This document shows positions 60,398 to 64,000 of a stretch of DNA of 64,000 nt, one piece after another (position 1 is the first letter of the stretch; each line of letters starts with the position of its first letter). Made by a program: the position numbers and the translations under genes. The notes under the pieces were generated by a model. That model ran no database searches and was not told the origin of the DNA. It was given only the letters and a program-made list of their open reading frames with translations. Source of the DNA: Microcaldota archaeon (lineage in GTDB: Archaea > Micrarchaeota > Micrarchaeia > Micrarchaeales > Micrarchaeaceae); contig JAGWHO010000001.1 of the NCBI GenBank assembly GCA_028866715.1, positions 62,001-126,000 of the forward strand, in the 5' to 3' direction.

Positions 60398-61995
60398 TGC
60401 TGCACCCTAGGTTCGACAGGTACGGGATAGCCCTGCTCGCGCTGATGGTGATTGCATTCTTCCTGAGCACATACTTTTTCTACGGACCCAGCCCAATAAA
60501 CGGCGCCGACAACTACCTATACGCGCAGTTTGCGCACATACTGTACCAAGGCGGTTTCACGGCCGTGGCTCAGGACGGCATCCTGGCGCAGCAGTACATA
60601 CTCCTTTACGGAATAAGCGCGTTCTACGCAATGTTCGGAGTAAGCAGGATCTCGGAGGCAGGGTTCGGGATACTGTCGTTCATGCTCACAATACTGGTCG
60701 TATACAAGATCGGCATGGTGCTCTACAACAGGAACGCGGGGATAATATCAGCCGCAGTCTTCGCCCTGAACCCGATTGCGATAGTGAACAGCTCTTATGT
60801 AGGCGACAACGGGCCGATGGCGCTGTTCGTATCGCTTACTGTGCTGTTTCTCATCATGGGGATAACGGCGAAAGATAGGAGGCAGTTGTACTTCATTCTG
60901 TCGGGTTTTCTCTCCATCATAGGCATTCTTGTAACATCGCAGGTCCTCGAGCTCTTCCCGTTCATAATAATCGTGCTCGCGGCATATCTGATAAAATCAA
61001 GGGCAAAGTTCCTGCCACGTATCGGGCTTTTCTTTTTGGGAGCTATCTTGGGGGTAGGCGTGCTCGCGCTCTTCGGGATTGCGGGAAGCAACGGGCCGTT
61101 GTACATCCTGACGCTCAACTCTTCGACATACTCGTCTGTGCAGATGCCCTCCGTGCAGTTCTTCCAGTACCTGCAGTGGCTCTTCCCATACAGCATGGTC
61201 GCGAATCTCACCAGCTCGGTAACAACGGTTATAAGCCACCAGAGCTTCGCCGGATTCTCGAAGATGCTTTACGTATTTCTAAATCCGACCAGCGCCAACA
61301 CGTACTTCTCGGCAAACGAATCCGACGGCCTTTACGGATATTTTGCCGCTGCTGCGATAGTTTTCCTGATAGCAAAATGGAACAAGCGCATGCTGATACC
61401 TCTTGCTTGGTTCATACCAACATTGCTTTACATGGGCCTCGGCAGCGTGAGCCTGACGCATTACGTGCCCATAGGCTTTGCGTACGCGCGACTCATGCTC
61501 ATATTCATACCTGCAATGTCATTGCTGATTGGATTCGCATTCGCCGATTTCCTTGAGAATAAGAGGGATGGGATGGCGAGGTTCTTCTCTTATCTTATTG
61601 CGATAGGGTTGGTAGGGCTGCTTGCCGCGAACTCGGTAGCGCTGGTCAATTACATAAACATGTCCCAATATGCGTATGTCTATCCATTGCTGCAGATTGC
61701 GGGCTTTGTGAACATGCTGCCGCACAACACAGCAGTGTTCACGACAGCGCCGATAGGGCCTTATGTGGGGTACGATTACGATATCTTTGCCACGCCGCCT
61801 GCGGATCAGGGCTGCAGAACGCTTACAGGTGGCGATTACCTGGTCCTTGAGGGAGGAAACGCCACAGTATCCCAATGCGGGCTTGCGCGGGTCTATTCGC
61901 CTGAAGGCGCGCCTTCGTACCTGGGCAGGTACAACCTGTTTGACAACTCCGGATTCGGCGCGTTCGGCAACTACAGCGTTTACGTGCTCAGATGA
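60394..61995 (+). CDS. GT-C fold membrane glycosyltransferase (PMT/ArnT-like)
   Basis: The 533-residue protein has about 11 transmembrane helices. An acidic first outer loop (GPSPINGADNYLYAQFAHILYQGGF) carries the likely catalytic Asp of GT-C enzymes, and the C-terminal outer domain is small. Such enzymes use polyprenyl-phosphate sugars to glycosylate proteins or lipids on the outer face of the membrane. Translation is coupled to the giant surface protein (ATGA at 60394), suggesting that protein is its target. It lacks the WWDxG motif of oligosaccharyltransferase AglB. Confidence 0.8.
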   Translation: MMLHPRFDRYGIALLALMVIAFFLSTYFFYGPSPINGADNYLYAQFAHILYQGGFTAVAQDGILAQQYILLYGISAFYAMFGVSRISEAGFGILSFMLTILVVYKIGMVLYNRNAGIISAAVFALNPIAIVNSSYVGDNGPMALFVSLTVLFLIMGITAKDRRQLYFILSGFLSIIGILVTSQVLELFPFIIIVLAAYLIKSRAKFLPRIGLFFLGAILGVGVLALFGIAGSNGPLYILTLNSSTYSSVQMPSVQFFQYLQWLFPYSMVANLTSSVTTVISHQSFAGFSKMLYVFLNPTSANTYFSANESDGLYGYFAAAAIVFLIAKWNKRMLIPLAWFIPTLLYMGLGSVSLTHYVPIGFAYARLMLIFIPAMSLLIGFAFADFLENKRDGMARFFSYLIAIGLVGLLAANSVALVNYINMSQYAYVYPLLQIAGFVNMLPHNTAVFTTAPIGPYVGYDYDIFATPPADQGCRTLTGGDYLVLEGGNATVSQCGLARVYSPEGAPSYLGRYNLFDNSGFGAFGNYSVYVLR

Positions 61996-62056
61996 TGTGT
62001 TTGCGTATATCAGAGGATTTCAGTTAAGTTAATATATTTGGCATGGCCAATTGTTG

Positions 62057-63142
62057 ATGGTTGATACATTGGGTAATACTAAGAAGTTTGTCGGATTGGG
62101 CCTCACTGCTTTAAGGAGCAACGTATCCAGGCTCGACAAGCCGTATAAGCTAAATTTCGCCACGACTTATTGGTGCCAGTCAAGATGCCTAACGTGCAAC
62201 ATCTGGCAGATGAAGCCTAAAAACGAGCTCAGGATCGATGAGATAAACGAGTTCGCTAAGAAGAACGATCATTTCAGATGGATAGGCATAACAGGCGGCG
62301 AGCCGTTCATGAGAAGCGATGTAGTCGATATAGCTGACGCCTTCATGAAGAGCTCGAAGGACCTTTATCTTGTTACAATACCGACAAACTCCCTGTCAGA
62401 TCAGAAGATGGTCATCAGCAAGATAGAAAAGATGCTTCAGCTCGGGATACCTAAGCTCTCCATAACGCTGAGCCTTGACGGGAGCAGGGAGCTGCACGAC
62501 AGGATAAGAGGAGTGCCAGGCAACTTCGACAGGGTTATGGGCGTAGCGAGGACGCTTAGAGAGATGCAAAGACAATACAGCAACCTGTTCTTCATATTCG
62601 GATATACGATGAGCAGGTACAACCATGGGGCGCTTGGGCATACCTGCAGGTCGGTTATGCATGAGGTTCCCGGCACGAAGTACAGCGACTTCCACATAAA
62701 CCTCAGCCACAACTCCAGCATATACTACAACAACATTGGCATGGAGATAGCGGCTGACAGGATGATAAACTCTGCTGAGCTGGAGGGCTTCCTCAACAAA
62801 AGAGAGCGAGAGATGAGCGTGATACAGTTGATTGAAACGGTTTTCCTGAAGAACCTGATAAACTATGCAAACACCGGCAAGCCTCCTGTAAAGAGCAGGA
62901 GCCTTGACGCATCGCTGTTCATGGACAGCTTCGGGAACGTCTATCCGTCGATACAATGGGATAGGAAGATAGGCAACATACGCGATACTGCATACGACCT
63001 TGCGCCTATATGGAACGGCACGCAGGCGGAACAGGCAAGGAGGATAATAAGCGAGGGCAACGACCCGGGGTCATGGACTGCGTGTGAAGCCTACCAGTCT
63101 ATAGTTGGCCATCTCCCTAGCTTCGCCTCTCTTTTGAGCTAA
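62057..63142 (+). CDS. Radical SAM protein, unknown substrate
   Basis: From the ATG at 62057 the protein is 361 residues. It has CxxxCxxC at 40, 44 and 47 (TTYWCQSRCLTCNIW), the GITGGEPFMRSDVV motif and LSITLSLDGSRELHDRIRG. A shortened C-terminal part (FMDSFGNVYPSIQWDRKIGNI, then WTACEAY) keeps one cysteine and so lacks a full SPASM cluster pair. It follows the GT-C gene by 61 bases, with a TATA-like taatatatttg between, and may act on a glycan or lipid. No peptide gene was seen beside it. Confidence 0.8.
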   Translation: MVDTLGNTKKFVGLGLTALRSNVSRLDKPYKLNFATTYWCQSRCLTCNIWQMKPKNELRIDEINEFAKKNDHFRWIGITGGEPFMRSDVVDIADAFMKSSKDLYLVTIPTNSLSDQKMVISKIEKMLQLGIPKLSITLSLDGSRELHDRIRGVPGNFDRVMGVARTLREMQRQYSNLFFIFGYTMSRYNHGALGHTCRSVMHEVPGTKYSDFHINLSHNSSIYYNNIGMEIAADRMINSAELEGFLNKREREMSVIQLIETVFLKNLINYANTGKPPVKSRSLDASLFMDSFGNVYPSIQWDRKIGNIRDTAYDLAPIWNGTQAEQARRIISEGNDPGSWTACEAYQSIVGHLPSFASLLS

Positions 63143-63165
63143 GCCCCAACGCACTTTGAACCGAA

Positions 63166-64000
63166 TTAAGGCGGTAATATTATAGGCTTGCCTTTTTCTT
63201 TCTCCTTCTCCTTGATTAGGCTGTTCATGTACTCGTAGTACGCCTTGTTTATCTTTTTCTCTATCCTTCTCCAGATGAAGTCGTATCTCCCGGGATACCC
63301 CTCCTCGTACCATTTGTTGTCTAGGTACTCTGTTACGAATTCTATGTTTGTCTTTCCTATTGCTGTTGTGTAGGCACTGGGGTTCTCCGAGATTATGAAT
63401 GCGAGCTCCCTCCTGCTCAGCGCCTTCATGCCCATGACATCGTTTAGCATTGCGGTCTCCGTCATGAACTTTGCCTTTTCTAATGTCGAAAATTTGCTGT
63501 TGCGTATCCATATGCTGTTGAGCTGCTTGTACAGGTTTAGAAGTTCGAGGTACGTGCCCTGGCCGTTCGCGAGATTCCTTATCGACTCTGTGAGCATGTC
63601 GCCCACAGTCCCCTGCCTGCCTACAAGCTTGGTATTGAGCTCCTTGTCGGCCCAGCCGGTAGCCTTCATATTGTCGACGAACTGCTCGAGCAATTTCACA
63701 TCATCCATGTCGACTATCTTGCTTGCCTGCAGCTTGCCGTTAGTGAAATCCACTATAGCCTGCAGCTTCTTCGCCGAAGATGCATTGCTTTCCAGGAACT
63801 TGAGCAGTGGGATGGCCTGGGACAGGAAGAGCTTGTTGCCCTCCATGTCGACCATAGTGTCCTCTATTTTCGATATGCTGTTAGAGACGTTCTTGTTGAT
63901 CTGGTTTACTATGTTGTTGATTCTCTTGTCCGGGCCGGTGTTCTTAATCGCGTTGGCAATGCCGTAGATTCCTCCCTTGGCCAGGTGGGTTATTGTGTCT
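63166..64000 (-). CDS. Helical protein of unknown function, partial
   Basis: The reading frame is open from the stop at 63166 to the window edge, so the true start lies beyond 64000; an internal ATG at 63855 is not the start because coding sequence (GIYGIANAIKNTGPDKRINN) continues ahead of it. The visible 278 residues are almost all helical and charged, with a small Lys/Glu-rich C-terminus (NSLIKEKEKEKGKPIILPP). No membrane segment or catalytic motif was recognised. It converges on the radical SAM gene. Confidence 0.7.
   Translation of the reverse strand, partial: DTITHLAKGGIYGIANAIKNTGPDKRINNIVNQINKNVSNSISKIEDTMVDMEGNKLFLSQAIPLLKFLESNASSAKKLQAIVDFTNGKLQASKIVDMDDVKLLEQFVDNMKATGWADKELNTKLVGRQGTVGDMLTESIRNLANGQGTYLELLNLYKQLNSIWIRNSKFSTLEKAKFMTETAMLNDVMGMKALSRRELAFIISENPSAYTTAIGKTNIEFVTEYLDNKWYEEGYPGRYDFIWRRIEKKINKAYYEYMNSLIKEKEKEKGKPIILPP

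Noticed and set aside
60394-61995. Oligosaccharyltransferase AglB
   Set aside because: The size and the lack of a WWDxG motif and of a large C-terminal domain point to a PMT/ArnT-like GT-C enzyme instead.

Overview
This window is most likely a chromosomal segment of a small-genome archaeon, probably a DPANN lineage close to Micrarchaeota. That placement is inferred. The support is: archaeal TATA-box promoters with short or absent leaders; archaeal-type information genes (aRF1 with NIKS and GGQ motifs, archaeal TyrRS, KsgA/Dim1, archaease); an S-layer protein with a Methanococcus-like C-terminal domain; many class III (archaeal prepilin) signal sequences; and tRNA genes without encoded CCA, two of them interrupted. 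Genes are densely packed, with many ATGA stop/start overlaps.

Layout. 1-1045: a partial GT2 glycosyltransferase and a surface protein. 1094-3104: a roughly 2 kb integrated element in a tRNA-Leu gene, with a tyrosine integrase, a RelE-type toxin-antitoxin pair, iteron-like repeats and a degenerate tRNA 3' fragment. 4023-6560: serS and prf1. 6561-9136: an accessory patch bounded by a decayed second copy of the prf1 3' end, with a nucleotidyltransferase, a DUF4143 ATPase and a small HTH protein. 9148-15615: an envelope cluster ending in a 1000-residue S-layer protein whose terminator hairpin contains its stop codon. 15727-21219: tRNA-Cys, an APC transporter, an APH-like kinase, archaease, an archaeosortase, and a Nudix/uracil-DNA-glycosylase fusion that has lost most of its Fe-S ligands.

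21270-33418 is the most striking surface block. Four genes with prepilin-like N-termini, three of them with LamG domains, are followed under a new promoter by four genes resembling a minimal type IV secretion or DNA-transfer machine (VirB2-like pilin, VirB6-like channel, split VirB4-like N-domain and ATPase). 33439-43429: a C39-like peptidase, a tRNA-Leu with a T-loop insertion, a candidate structured RNA, two paralogous double-module Lrp-like regulators, a TyrRS/phosphohydrolase/GT4 operon and a CAP-domain secreted protein.

43797-48150 is a candidate undescribed peptide-modification (RiPP-like) operon. It holds two very small proteins, an 81-residue peptide ending in a CxxxCxCxxxC core, a radical SAM/SPASM-like enzyme, a PEP-synthase/rifampin-phosphotransferase-like dikinase and a beta-solenoid (DUF4097-like) protein. 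48201-53404: an intron-containing tRNA-Thr overlapping a second DUF4143 ATPase, a translation-factor-like domain protein, two more class III pilin-like proteins, ksgA and an MBL-fold hydrolase. 53474-64000: a giant Ig-repeat surface protein co-transcribed with a GT-C glycosyltransferase, a stand-alone radical SAM protein and a partial helical protein running off the end.

Overall the window is rich in cell-surface construction (S-layer, pilins, LamG adhesins, glycosylation, sorting) and in small integrated elements next to tRNA or housekeeping genes. All family assignments come from reading translated sequence by eye; no database search was run.
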